Assembly: GCA_035529895.1 (NCBI GenBank)
Contig: DATKVV010000034.1
Coordinates: forward strand, 79,064-143,063
Direction of reading: 5' to 3'
DNA: 64,000 bases
Source of the DNA: JAUWKC01 sp035529895
Lineage (GTDB): Bacteria > Planctomycetota > Phycisphaerae > Sedimentisphaerales > Anaerobacaceae
Shown: piece after piece, positions 26,175 to 34,011 of the stretch
Layout of the letters: the number at the start of each line of letters is the position of its first letter
Numbering within the stretch: position 1 is the first letter of the stretch
Notes under the pieces: model-generated
What the model saw: the letters and a program-made list of their open reading frames with translations, nothing else
Told to the model about the DNA's origin: nothing
Database searches by the model: none
Program-made: the position numbers and the translations under genes

Positions 26175-26717
26175 ATGAGAGACCGAACGCACGAGGAATT
26201 TTCCGATGACGACATTGCCAAAATTGCGGGGACTTATCGCCTATGGAGAGGCGACCCTCACCCTAACCCTCTCCCAGTGGTAGAGGGGCATTATCGAGGA
26301 GGATTTGATTTTTCCGGATTAGTTGAAACCGCCAGGAAATTAAGAAAAAAACAGACACCTGCCGAATTGGTGATGTGGGAGTTACTGCGAGACAGACGAT
26401 ATATGAACCTGAAATTCCGTCGTCAACACCAGTTCGGTGATTACATAGCGGATTTCTACTGTCACGAACAAAAGCTGGTGATAGAACTTGATGGCGGAGT
26501 TCATGGCGGCAAGGACCAGAAGAAACATGACCAACGGCGCGATGCCTATCTTGTATCAATGGGATTGACAGTCTTAAGATTTAAAAACGAAGATTTTCTC
26601 GCAAGTCCGGAAAATGTTCTTCAACGCATCGCTGACGCCGTTAAATTATCCTCTCCTGATGGGAGAGCAAGCAAAGGTGAGGGTGTCTATAAAGAGATAA
26701 AGGGCTTCTGCAAATGA
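26175..26717 (+). CDS. Chimeric HsdM/DUF559 open frame
   Basis: 180-codon open frame. Codons 1-26 are HsdM sequence; about 27-170 are the DUF559 element; the last codons (YKEIKGFCK) are HsdM again. The DUF559 core (LRKKQTPAELVMWELLRDRR, then FRRQHQFGDYIADFYCHEQK, LVIELDGGVHGG and LRFKNEDFL) belongs to the Vsr/PD-(D/E)XK-like nuclease fold, with Asp and Glu/Asp at the expected strand positions. The nuclease part looks intact. Whether it is translated from inside hsdM is unknown. Confidence 0.8.
   Translation: MRDRTHEEFSDDDIAKIAGTYRLWRGDPHPNPLPVVEGHYRGGFDFSGLVETARKLRKKQTPAELVMWELLRDRRYMNLKFRRQHQFGDYIADFYCHEQKLVIELDGGVHGGKDQKKHDQRRDAYLVSMGLTVLRFKNEDFLASPENVLQRIADAVKLSSPDGRASKGEGVYKEIKGFCK
26254..26685 (+). 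mobile_element. DUF559 element with terminal inverted repeats, inserted in frame
   Basis: Left end ACCCTCACCCTAACCCTCTC (26254-26273) and right end GAGAGCAAGCAAAGGTGAGG (26663-26682) form an imperfect terminal inverted repeat. Both ends also fold locally (CTCTCCC..GAGGGG; CTCTCC-tgat-GGGAGAG). The interval is 432 bp, exactly 144 codons, and hsdM reads in frame on both sides. Proteins with 'PHPNPLP' next to DUF559 recur in other genomes (from memory), which suits a dispersed element. Confidence 0.78.
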
Positions 26718-26911
26718 GCAACATTGGCGGAAATCCGAAAGCACAACTTTGTCTTAACGCCGGGGGCGTTATGCGGGGATAAAAGAAGAGGCGGACGACG
26801 GGATACCGTTTGAACAGAAGATGAAACAATTGACCGGCGAGCTTGCAGGGCAGGTAGAAGAAGAAAGCAAACTTAATAAAGCGATAAAGAAGAATCCCGA
26901 AAGGTTGGGAC

Positions 26912-27631
26912 ATGTTTAACTGGTTTAAAAAAAGTAAAACATGTCCGAATTGTCACCTTGACTCAAGCTGGGATGGGCACAAATGCATCCGTTGCGGATA
27001 TATTGAGAATCTTGCGAAGAAAAAACCAGCATTGTTGGCACAGGTCATGGATCTTTTTGACCCCAAGACATACAACCCACAGGACCTCTATTACAAGAAA
27101 CAATTAATACCTGAAAGACCAGGAGTTTATGCATGGTATTTCGACCATTATTTTAGTACTCTCTTTCATGAATCACCAGAACCTAAAGTGGATTTTATCG
27201 AACTAGACATCGACCGGTGGGGAACAAAAAAGTGGTTTTTGTTATATGTCGGTGTAGCGGGGGAAAAAAAAGAGAGGACCTTAAGAGACCGTATTTTCGG
27301 TGATCACTTAAATAAAAATAGCAAAGGTTCAACCTTTCGTCAGACTCTCGCAGCCTTACTGTATGACGAGTTGGGACTGGACCCCAAAAAGCAGTTGAAA
27401 GGAGAAGATGAAAAATCGAAGCTGAATAAGTGGATTTTCAAGCATTCAAAAGTTGCTTGGGTTGAAACGGACAACCCGGAGAAAGTTGAAAGCATCATGT
27501 TCGAAGAATTTGGTCAGTTTCTTTATTTCAATATAAAAGGCAATCGAAAGAATCGATTCCGGAAAAAACTGGAACATCTGCGTAAATATTGGAGAAAAAG
27601 CGGAACATTTTGGGCGAGACTCTTTAAATAA
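26912..27631 (+). CDS. Zinc-ribbon plus GIY-YIG nuclease-like protein
   Basis: 239 residues. N-terminal zinc-ribbon-like Cys pairs (CPNC at about 11-14 and CIRCG at about 26-30). A GIY-YIG domain spans about 68-200: GVYAWYF (GIY position), LLYVGVAG (YIG position), RTLRDRIFGDHL (conserved Arg), MFEEFGQFLYFNIKGN (Glu and Asn). All catalytic positions seem present. The ATG overlaps the hsdM stop by 8 nt and the hsdS remnant follows by 3 bp, so it was part of an hsdM-GIYYIG-hsdS operon. It is the only intact gene of that operon. Could be an accessory nuclease. Confidence 0.8.
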   Translation: MFNWFKKSKTCPNCHLDSSWDGHKCIRCGYIENLAKKKPALLAQVMDLFDPKTYNPQDLYYKKQLIPERPGVYAWYFDHYFSTLFHESPEPKVDFIELDIDRWGTKKWFLLYVGVAGEKKERTLRDRIFGDHLNKNSKGSTFRQTLAALLYDELGLDPKKQLKGEDEKSKLNKWIFKHSKVAWVETDNPEKVESIMFEEFGQFLYFNIKGNRKNRFRKKLEHLRKYWRKSGTFWARLFK

Positions 27632-27634
27632 TCT

Positions 27635-27751
27635 ATGAATAGCTGGAAAGAAACAACGTCGGCAGAACCGGCGGAGATAACTTCAAGGAAAAGGATTTTC
27701 GCTGAAGAATATCTGACCGAAGGAATGCCATTTTATGGCGGAAAAGATTGA
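27635..27751 (+). pseudogene. hsdS: hsdS N-terminal remnant (type I specificity subunit)
   Basis: 38 codons, MNSWKETTSAEPAEITSRKR then IFAEEYLTEGMPFYGGKD, matching the start of a target-recognition domain (family: 'TSxKRIFxxEYxxxGIPFYRxKEI'). It is cut after PFYG, exactly where scar repeat S copy 3 begins, and stops. The rest of hsdS and any hsdR are absent nearby. Confidence 0.75.
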
Positions 27752-27767
27752 GTTTAAGGTGATTTGA
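27735..27767 (+). repeat. Short 'scar' repeat S, copy 3
   Basis: ATGGCGGAAAAGATTGAG plus TTTAAGGTGATTTGA; ends the hsdS remnant. Confidence 0.7.
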
Positions 27768-27828
27768 AAGGTGTCGGACAAGTCAGACATCAGAATATGA
27801 AACTCCAACAAGGGCCAGCCGGCAGTTA

Positions 27829-27897
27829 CGGTTAAATGTTGACAAAGGAGTTGGCGGGAGGGCAGATTTTTCCCCGCAAGGCAGGCTTGCGGGCTAA
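27829..27897. repeat. Dispersed repeat family C, copy 1
   Basis: GTTAAATGTTGACAAA..GTTGGCGGGAGG..TTTTTCCCCGCAAG-GCAGG-CTTGCGGGCTAA. Same sequence at 62453-62520. It contains an 8-bp hairpin CCCGCAAG/CTTGCGGG. Confidence 0.8.
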
Positions 27898-27939
27898 CCA
27901 TGGAATTGATGCGTCGGCGGGGCGTGGTAGGGGGACTCC

Positions 27940-28140
27940 GGGCGGCCAAGCCCGCCAAATCCGCCTACCCGCCAGAAGGAGCGGCGGGTAAACGGCGGAC
28001 AAGCGGCGTGGCGGGCAAGTCAGGGGAACCATCCCCAAGCTTCGCTTGAGGCTGCCACCCTTCAGGCAGTGAATTGCGTGGGTGGACCCGCCAAGAGTAC
28101 CCGCCAAATCCGCCTGCGGCGGACAAGCAGCGAGGCGGGC
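27940..28140. repeat. GC-rich palindromic repeat family B, two or more copies
   Basis: GCCCGCCAAATCCGCCTACC at about 27949 and CCGCCAAATCCGCCTGCGGC at about 28100, each followed by GGACAAGC(G/A)GCG and GGCGGGCAAG, giving nested palindromes GCCCGCC/GGCGGGC and TCCGCC/GGCGGA. Confidence 0.75.
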
Positions 28141-28142
28141 AA

Positions 28143-28310
28143 GCTCGAACTCGAGCTGAAAGATGAGAAACGGCCGGTACGACCAGATGTCGTTATTAGC
28201 AATCGGCACGATAAGCAGTTGCCAGCCTTTGAGGGTGGCGGCGATCAAGAGTACCGCGGCCAAAAGCCTTAACAGGATGTCACATGCGCTTTTTACAGTC
28301 AGTTTCCAAC
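28143..28310 (-). pseudogene. N-terminal fragment of a MauE/DoxX-like membrane protein
   Basis: About 55 codons on the minus strand: ACDILLRLLAAVLLIAATLK then GWQLL, ANNDIWSYRPFLIFQLEFEL. This looks like the first membrane segments of a MauE/DoxX-like protein found in planctomycetes (from memory). It is cut off at 28143 by a family B repeat, and repeat family D lies just upstream; no start codon is clear. Not functional. Confidence 0.5.
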
Positions 28311-28327
28311 GACCAACCTTACGCGAA

Positions 28328-28418
28328 GTCGGCCGCGTTTTTGGAGGGCCGGTATTTGGGTTTCCGTGAGTAATTGCCAAAAAACTGCAAAATCTTAGGT
28401 CGAAGAATCGAGGTTTTT
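28328..28418. repeat. Dispersed repeat family D, copy 1
   Basis: Contains GGGCCGGTATTTGGGTTTCC, TAATTGCCAAAAAACTGCAA and AATCTTAGGTCGAAGAATCG. Occurs inverted at 57033-57124. Confidence 0.82.
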
Positions 28419-28517
28419 CTTGGGCCGCTTTGTAAGTTCCTACACTGCAAGTGCTCGCGAGCGGAAAAAAATCGTTCTTTCGAAAAAATCGTATCCTTGT
28501 GCAACTTAACACTCTCG

Positions 28518-29858
28518 TTACGGTTCAGGCCGAAGCCTCTTCAGCTTCTCCCGAAGTGGCTGTAGCAGCTCTGGAAAGCCGTCAGGAAAGACCTTACGCT
28601 GCTCCGTGGGGTCGGCCAACAAGTCAAAGGCAAATGCCTCGCCAGCCTGCTCATAATACTTATACCGAGCCGAACGCACGACATATGAATCTGGAATTGC
28701 TCCGCCGGTGTATTCGGCAAATACAAACTCATTGACCGTTCCGACCTCGCCCTCAATAATAGGCTTGAGGCTTTTGCCCCGGCATTTTTCAGGTATCGGT
28801 ATTGCCAAATAATCCAGGATAGTGGGCAAAATATCCATCTGGCTGACAAGACAATCGATAGTCTTACGCTCGGCTTGCGCGGCGGGAATTGAAACTGCCA
28901 ACGGAATGTGGATTAACTCCTCAAAAAGCCCCTGATGGCTGGTACGCCCGTGCTCGTAGAACTGTTCTCCATGGTCGGCCAAAACGATTACAATGGAGTT
29001 GGAGCACAGCCCCTTATCTTTAAGAAACCTGAGCATTTCTCCCAAATCATTATCAGTTTTTCTGACTTCTCCATCGTAGAGTGCAATAATATGCTGTATA
29101 TCTCTGTCACCCGGCGGATTACTGTACAATGGCTCTCGGGCTATTTTCGTGCCGTCAATCGGCCCTTGATAATTAGGATCGAAGAGCTGGTCGTAGGGTG
29201 GAGGCGGCAAATAATCCCAGTGATTGTCATAGTAATGAAGGAACATAAAGAAGGGCTTATGGGTATTATTTCGTAACCATCTAATCGCGGCGTCATTGAT
29301 CAACTCGTTGGTTATTTGCTTGTTAATATCCAGGCTTTCCTCATTTTCAAAAGTCATGCTCTGCAGCAGGAGAGGAACACTATAGTCATCATAAATGTCA
29401 AATCCCTGCGCAAAACCGTGCTCCCGGTCTAACCGAGGACTGCAGCAAAAACCAATACAATAGTAGCCATAAGCCTTAAGTATTTCGGCCAAAGTATCAT
29501 GCTCAAGGCCAAGCTTGTTGTTGATATGAGTACCCCCATGAACGTTTGGGTACAATGAAGTGAAAATCGACCCGTGGGCCGGCATCATCCATCCGGACGC
29601 GGCAAACGCATTTCGAAACAGGACGTTTTCCCGGCCAAATGCGTCGAAACTGGGGGTCGTATCCCTTGCGTAGCCAAGACTGCCAACATGATCCGCGCGC
29701 AAACTGCTTATGGTAATCAAGATCACATTCAGCGGTGGCTTAGTTTTCTGGAGCTTGCTGACGGGCGCATTTGGACATTCGGAAGCACATCCCCCAATCA
29801 GACAGATTACAGTGATAGCTGAAACAATTGCTGCGTGTTGCCATGTGGGCCGACCCAT
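28518..29858 (-). CDS. Sulfatase-like lipoprotein (catalytic residues altered)
   Basis: About 446 residues with a lipoprotein signal (ITVICLIGGCAS, lipobox Cys). Sulfatase/alkaline-phosphatase-like fold: NVILITISSLRADHVGSLGY, MPAHGSIFTSLYPNVHGG, VIVLADHGEQFYEHG. The usual metal-binding Asp of 'ITIDTLRAD' is Ser here, and the nucleophile motif (C/S/T)xPx(R/H) reads MMPAH, without Cys, Ser or Thr. So it may be inactive or act on a different chemistry. Last gene of the long minus-strand cluster, 9 bp after the previous stop. ATG at 29858 with AGGT upstream. Confidence 0.83.
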   Translation of the reverse strand: MGRPTWQHAAIVSAITVICLIGGCASECPNAPVSKLQKTKPPLNVILITISSLRADHVGSLGYARDTTPSFDAFGRENVLFRNAFAASGWMMPAHGSIFTSLYPNVHGGTHINNKLGLEHDTLAEILKAYGYYCIGFCCSPRLDREHGFAQGFDIYDDYSVPLLLQSMTFENEESLDINKQITNELINDAAIRWLRNNTHKPFFMFLHYYDNHWDYLPPPPYDQLFDPNYQGPIDGTKIAREPLYSNPPGDRDIQHIIALYDGEVRKTDNDLGEMLRFLKDKGLCSNSIVIVLADHGEQFYEHGRTSHQGLFEELIHIPLAVSIPAAQAERKTIDCLVSQMDILPTILDYLAIPIPEKCRGKSLKPIIEGEVGTVNEFVFAEYTGGAIPDSYVVRSARYKYYEQAGEAFAFDLLADPTEQRKVFPDGFPELLQPLREKLKRLRPEP

Positions 29859-29867
29859 ATGCAAGAC

Positions 29868-31271
29868 CTATTGCGCCCCTTTGGTGGTTTTCAACTTGGC
29901 TAACATCTGTTCTGCCTGTTCTGCGGCTTTGCTCGAAGGGAATTTCTCCACAAGCTGAGTCAATAACTCCTTGGCACCCTTATAATCCTGCCGAGCCAAA
30001 GAGTCCGTCGCGCGAGAAAGCAAAATAGGAGCTACCCTTGGGTCATCAGCGTATAGTTTCAGCAACTCATATTCAATGGCGGCGACTCTGGCCGTTTCAT
30101 CCCGCTTGCGGTGCAGCGCCCACCACTTTATATACATCAGCTTGGATTTGTAAGCTTCACAGCGTTTGTCTCCCAAAGCCTCGTCTATATGTGCCAGTAT
30201 CTCGTCGATGTTATTGCTTTTCGAAAGTGCGTAATGGTATAGCCAAATGGCTTTACCGGCCGCCGGATGGTTCGGATAAGCCTCGAATATCTTATGAGCC
30301 TGGCCGGCCGCAAAAATGAAGTTGTCCGAATCCAGCCACAATTGAACCACGTCAAACTGCAAAGCAACCGTTGCATTAGGGTCTTTGTCGGGGACATAAT
30401 CTATCGCTCTGACCAGACAATCGGCGCCAATATGTGGAGATGATTTGCCGCATTTTTGTGCGGCGGACTTGTAGAAGTCAAGTTCTGAAAATGATTTTTC
30501 TCGGATTTCGGCGGATTTCTTTGCGAGCATCATCGCATGAAACGGCAAACCAAAATGCAACAAGCATGAATCGGAAAACATATCCAACTGTTCCGGCTGC
30601 CGCATCCACCTCGGCAAAACATCGATATTGACCGGTTGTTTGTCTGAGACGTGTAACAGCGGCAGAACCAGCACGCAGTCGTGTGTTCCTCTAAAACTCG
30701 GCTCGGTAATCGCAAGGGCCTGTCCGGCTTTTGCTATCACGCTGGTAAGAAGCCTCAACTTCAGGTCATAGTATTGTGAAAGAAAAGCTTTTTCTTCAGA
30801 TACAAGACGGCCTGTTGTTATTGGATTCGAGAACAGCTTTACGGATGTCTCGTAAAAGCTTTTGGCAGGAGCCACCGTGGGGGATCTTTGCCTGCTGCCG
30901 GTACCTTGTTTATTGAATAGGTCCTGTGTAGCAGACACTAATTGTTTATCGGTTGCTTGCTTTAGCTGAGATTGCATCTGGTTGGCCAGGAATTCGGCCG
31001 CATTTAATTTCGCTTCGTAGGCCCTGAAACCTGCATCGTTTCGATATTTCTGTACCAAACGCGCAAATATGGAATCGCCGATCGACATTGCTTTAATGTC
31101 ATCTGACGCTTGAAGGGTCTCGCGGAAAGCGCTGCAATCAACAATTTCGTTGTCCATCTCCGGCCTGCCGGCCTCGGCGCCAGAAAGACCGATGCTGCAT
31201 GTCATACATACCAGGATGGGCAGAAAGAAGCACTTGCAGTCTGATGGGCGGCTGCATCTATTCGTTTTCAT
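29868..31271 (-). CDS. Secreted helical/TPR-like repeat protein
   Basis: 467 residues. Signal peptide (CFFLPILVCMTCSIGLSGAEA), then an all-helical protein. The C-terminal third has TPR-like repeats (FDVVQLWLDSDNFIFAAGQA, LARQDYKGAKELLTQLVEKF PSSKAAEQAEQ), like the C-termini of the LamG proteins upstream in the cluster. Its start overlaps the end of the preceding gene by 14 bp. Probably a periplasmic scaffold; no specific function recognised. Confidence 0.7.
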   Translation of the reverse strand: MKTNRCSRPSDCKCFFLPILVCMTCSIGLSGAEAGRPEMDNEIVDCSAFRETLQASDDIKAMSIGDSIFARLVQKYRNDAGFRAYEAKLNAAEFLANQMQSQLKQATDKQLVSATQDLFNKQGTGSRQRSPTVAPAKSFYETSVKLFSNPITTGRLVSEEKAFLSQYYDLKLRLLTSVIAKAGQALAITEPSFRGTHDCVLVLPLLHVSDKQPVNIDVLPRWMRQPEQLDMFSDSCLLHFGLPFHAMMLAKKSAEIREKSFSELDFYKSAAQKCGKSSPHIGADCLVRAIDYVPDKDPNATVALQFDVVQLWLDSDNFIFAAGQAHKIFEAYPNHPAAGKAIWLYHYALSKSNNIDEILAHIDEALGDKRCEAYKSKLMYIKWWALHRKRDETARVAAIEYELLKLYADDPRVAPILLSRATDSLARQDYKGAKELLTQLVEKFPSSKAAEQAEQMLAKLKTTKGAQ

Positions 31272-32520
31272 TCTTAGGGACCTCCCTTTTGAGAATTTGG
31301 ATACAATTAGTTAGAGAGTTTGCCAACTCGGCTATGTGGGATTTGTCCGGATGTGTCCGGAGGCTGCCCAGCACTCGCAATGCTTCGCCATAATCCTCTT
31401 TCTCGGTCAGCATAACAGCGTATTGTGTCTTTGCATACTCCTGTGTCGTTTCTATAATCCGGCTTTCCCAGAATTTATGATTACTGCCCCCAAAATCGAT
31501 AGAAGCTATCCGCCCAAGCACTTTCATGGCTTTGTCCTTTTCACCGAGCGCATCCAGAAACCAGGCGTAATGGTATTGAAGCAAAATCCCTCCGTAGGTC
31601 GTTTGATACTTTCGGCAAAGCCTGTCGAGCTTATCAACGATGGGCCCTGCTGAAGTCTTTTCCCCGGAATTTTTAATATAACCAATCGCCTGTGCCGGTG
31701 CGCCAAAGCCTCCGCCGGAAAGGTCACAATCTGCAGCAACAACTTTTAGGACTTTAACGCATTCTATTTCCAATTCAACGATTGGTACTCGGTAATATTC
31801 CGGGTAGTTTGTAATTAGCGTGTCTCCCATTTCCATGTACTTTGCGACTCTACCTTGCCGCAGGTAAAGCTGCGATATCCTGTCAATTGCCAGCGGACCA
31901 TACTGCTTCAATAAGTCAATGTTCTTGCTTTTGCTCAATACACGAAGTAAACGACTGTACGCTGTGATGGCGGCGGCATACTCGCGGCGCTGTTCGCAAA
32001 TCTCGGCGCTGCTGAACAACACGGAGCAGCATAGTTTTACCATCGCCGGGTTGTCGCAATGCTCGGGGCCGACGGCTAACCGTTGTTCCAAGAGATTTGC
32101 CGCCCGGTCAAAGGCCGCGAGGGCTTCCCGGTCTCTTCCTTCCAATCTTGTGATTTGCCCTATCATATTAAAACTGCATATCCGGATAAGTTCGGGGCAG
32201 TTAGGCTCATTTGCGATTTGTGAGAATCTCGCCTCCGACGTTTCCATCATACGAGCCTTAAAACATATGACGCCTGTCCGGTATCTGATTCTAAAGCCTA
32301 TATAAGCATCTCCACAGTCAACGAGTGCCTTTTCCAGGCGGGAAACCGCCGCCTTGGCTTCCGCGATTGTCACAGCAGGAACCGACTTATAACTGGCGGC
32401 AAGAGCGTTGACCGCGTCCGAAGTGTCGCCCGAAGACGTCCTGGCCGCCATTAGCAAAATCGCACCAGATACAGTCAAATAAAATGTCAGACTACAACTT
32501 TCGTGTTTTCGGATACCCAT
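31258..32520 (-). CDS. Secreted TPR-like protein
   Basis: 420 residues. Short hydrophobic N-terminus (LTFYLTVSGAILLMAARTSS) consistent with a signal peptide, then helical repeats of TPR type (FDRAANLLEQRLAVGPEHCD, YAAAITAYSRLLRVLSKSKN, LGEKDKAMKVLGRIASID). Overlaps both neighbours (28 bp upstream, 14 bp downstream), so it is tightly coupled in the cluster. Function unknown. Confidence 0.7.
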   Translation of the reverse strand: MGIRKHESCSLTFYLTVSGAILLMAARTSSGDTSDAVNALAASYKSVPAVTIAEAKAAVSRLEKALVDCGDAYIGFRIRYRTGVICFKARMMETSEARFSQIANEPNCPELIRICSFNMIGQITRLEGRDREALAAFDRAANLLEQRLAVGPEHCDNPAMVKLCCSVLFSSAEICEQRREYAAAITAYSRLLRVLSKSKNIDLLKQYGPLAIDRISQLYLRQGRVAKYMEMGDTLITNYPEYYRVPIVELEIECVKVLKVVAADCDLSGGGFGAPAQAIGYIKNSGEKTSAGPIVDKLDRLCRKYQTTYGGILLQYHYAWFLDALGEKDKAMKVLGRIASIDFGGSNHKFWESRIIETTQEYAKTQYAVMLTEKEDYGEALRVLGSLRTHPDKSHIAELANSLTNCIQILKREVPKNENE

Positions 32521-33109
32521 CTCTTGTCCTCATAAAAGAAAAGGTTCTAAGTTCGATATTACTTTTTTCCTTGCTGCCGTCCGAATGGCCCGCAGAATCG
32601 CCCGAAGCAGAAAGCCGGGTCCATTGAAAACTCACCGAACCTACGCCTTGTGTCAGTATTGCTTCCCATGAGTTTTCCCACGAACCACCGCGTGCGGGCA
32701 GGTCGTACCTGACCGGCGCAAGCTCGCTCAGGCCGTAAGTGTATTCCCACTGCCACCCGTTAAATATAGTTAGCGGCAGGTCCTGCTGATGAAAAGAGGC
32801 AGTGTATTCAGCCAGTAACCTCCCGACCTCATCCGGGCACGATTCCGTTTTTGTATGATTTACGGATACAGGCAGCCCAGCCAGGTATAAAGAGTTTCCC
32901 CTCGCCTGGCAGGCTCTGTTAATCACAGGACCTGCTTTGGCAGCAGGAACCCAAACGCTTACCTTTTCCAGCTCGATTGGCTCCAGTAGAAACGTTTCAA
33001 TGGGCGGCAGTTGAGGCAAATTTGAAGTTGAGTGCTCCGTCTCTGCCGGAAGGATTTTGGAATACATACACAAAACAACCAAACATAATATCGTTAACCT
33101 ATGTCTCAT
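32492..33109 (-). CDS. Secreted protein of unknown function
   Basis: About 205 residues. The open frame extends upstream to 33313, but that part overlaps the permease gene, and a good ribosome site (AAGGGGGT) precedes the ATG at 33109 giving MRHRLTILCLVVLCMYSKIL, a signal peptide. The mature part has no domain I know (EPIELEKVSVWVPAAKAGPV, FNGWQWEYTYG). It lies 14 bp after the ABC permease gene and overlaps the next gene, so it probably belongs to the exporter unit. Confidence 0.68.
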   Translation of the reverse strand: MRHRLTILCLVVLCMYSKILPAETEHSTSNLPQLPPIETFLLEPIELEKVSVWVPAAKAGPVINRACQARGNSLYLAGLPVSVNHTKTESCPDEVGRLLAEYTASFHQQDLPLTIFNGWQWEYTYGLSELAPVRYDLPARGGSWENSWEAILTQGVGSVSFQWTRLSASGDSAGHSDGSKEKSNIELRTFSFMRTRDGYPKTRKL

Positions 33110-33123
33110 GCGTACCCCCTTAC

Positions 33124-34002
33124 TCAATGCGTCGTAAATGCGCCTGTCTTTTTTGCTCTGGCCATGCATACATTGTTCACAACTATGGCAACCGGCAGCA
33201 GAACCGCCATGAACAGCAGTAGCGCTAAAAGGTTGCCACAAACCTGCCGGACCGAGGCTCCAGCTAAAAGGCATTTCCTCATCGCTTCCAGTGAATGTGT
33301 CAGCGGCAGACAAAATGCGACTGCACGAAGCCAGCCGGGGAACACCGCAACCGGAAACATTGTTCCAGCCAGCAGACTCGCTGCGCTGGAAAAGAACCAG
33401 TTAATAGGGTCTCCCCTCTTTACAATTATCAATATACTTGAGGAAATTATTCCGAGCAGCAGGAATATTGGTATGGTTAGAATCATGGTAACCGCCGCCC
33501 CAATCCAGTTGGCGTCGTAAAACCTCATCCCGAAGACAATCATTCCGATAAGAAAGTAAAACACCACGCGAATCGTCTCAAAGACGAAGGGCCACAAGGC
33601 AGTGTAAAGAAGCAGCGCCTTGTACCCCACCGGAGCGGCACACATAGCCTCCAATGTACCCTGGTTCATTATCTGCCTTATATCGTTGGTTATCGTAACA
33701 AGCCCTGTCTTTAAGTAGCTCGTAACGGCCAATCCCACGAGGGCAAACGCGAAGTAATCAGCCCCGTATTCTCTCAGCAGGGGCGATTTGCCCGAATGCC
33801 CCAGCATTTTACCAATGAAGTATATTATCGCGACGCCAAAGAAGACCTGCGAAAACTGAAATACAAACTGAAGCTTATAGCTTATCGCTATCGTCATGTC
33901 CTTGCGAATAAACCCGGCCGCTCTGGCTGATTCCCGGGTTAGTGCCTGAAGCAGTTGGCTTCTCATCTGCTCAAAGCCATATGTCACTTCGGTCAATGCC
34001 AT
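33124..34002 (-). CDS. ABC-2 type transporter permease
   Basis: 292 residues with a cytoplasmic N-terminus and six membrane segments of the ABC-2 export permease type (ISYKLQFVFQFSQVFFGVAI, GTMFPVAVFPGWLRAVAFCL PLTHSLEAMR, the latter typical of the last periplasmic helix and 'LP-PLTxxxEaxR' motif). Follows the ATPase gene by 9 bp; together they form an exporter. The surrounding secreted proteins suggest it serves a cell-envelope function. Substrate unknown. Confidence 0.9.
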   Translation of the reverse strand: MALTEVTYGFEQMRSQLLQALTRESARAAGFIRKDMTIAISYKLQFVFQFSQVFFGVAIIYFIGKMLGHSGKSPLLREYGADYFAFALVGLAVTSYLKTGLVTITNDIRQIMNQGTLEAMCAAPVGYKALLLYTALWPFVFETIRVVFYFLIGMIVFGMRFYDANWIGAAVTMILTIPIFLLLGIISSSILIIVKRGDPINWFFSSAASLLAGTMFPVAVFPGWLRAVAFCLPLTHSLEAMRKCLLAGASVRQVCGNLLALLLFMAVLLPVAIVVNNVCMARAKKTGAFTTH

Positions 34003-34011
34003 TTTCGAACC

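Larger units (their letters stand above)
26088..26919 (+). pseudogene. hsdM: hsdM C-terminal remnant, interrupted, with stop and frameshift
   Basis: Pieces of the type I M-subunit C-terminus in order: CCDGRKHGEKIL (26091-26126); a copy of scar repeat S; YMRDRTHEEFSDDDIAKIAG with TYRLWRGD (to about 26253); the in-frame DUF559 element; YKEIKGFCK (to 26714); a TGA where the family has Ser; ATLAEIRKHNFVLTPG; a one-base G insertion; and RYAGIKEEADDGIPFEQKMK to the stop at 26917-26919. The order matches intact HsdM, so this is one gene wrecked by three kinds of damage. About 1.2 kb of the central catalytic part is missing. Confidence 0.85.

Noticed and set aside
27832..28512. 226-codon minus-strand open frame
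   Set aside because: It strings together repeat D, a MauE/DoxX-like stump, repeat B and repeat C; not one gene.
33110..33313. Longer N-terminus for the secreted protein at 32492-33109
   Set aside because: It would overlap the ABC permease gene by nearly 200 bp; the internal ATG has a good ribosome site and a signal peptide directly after it.
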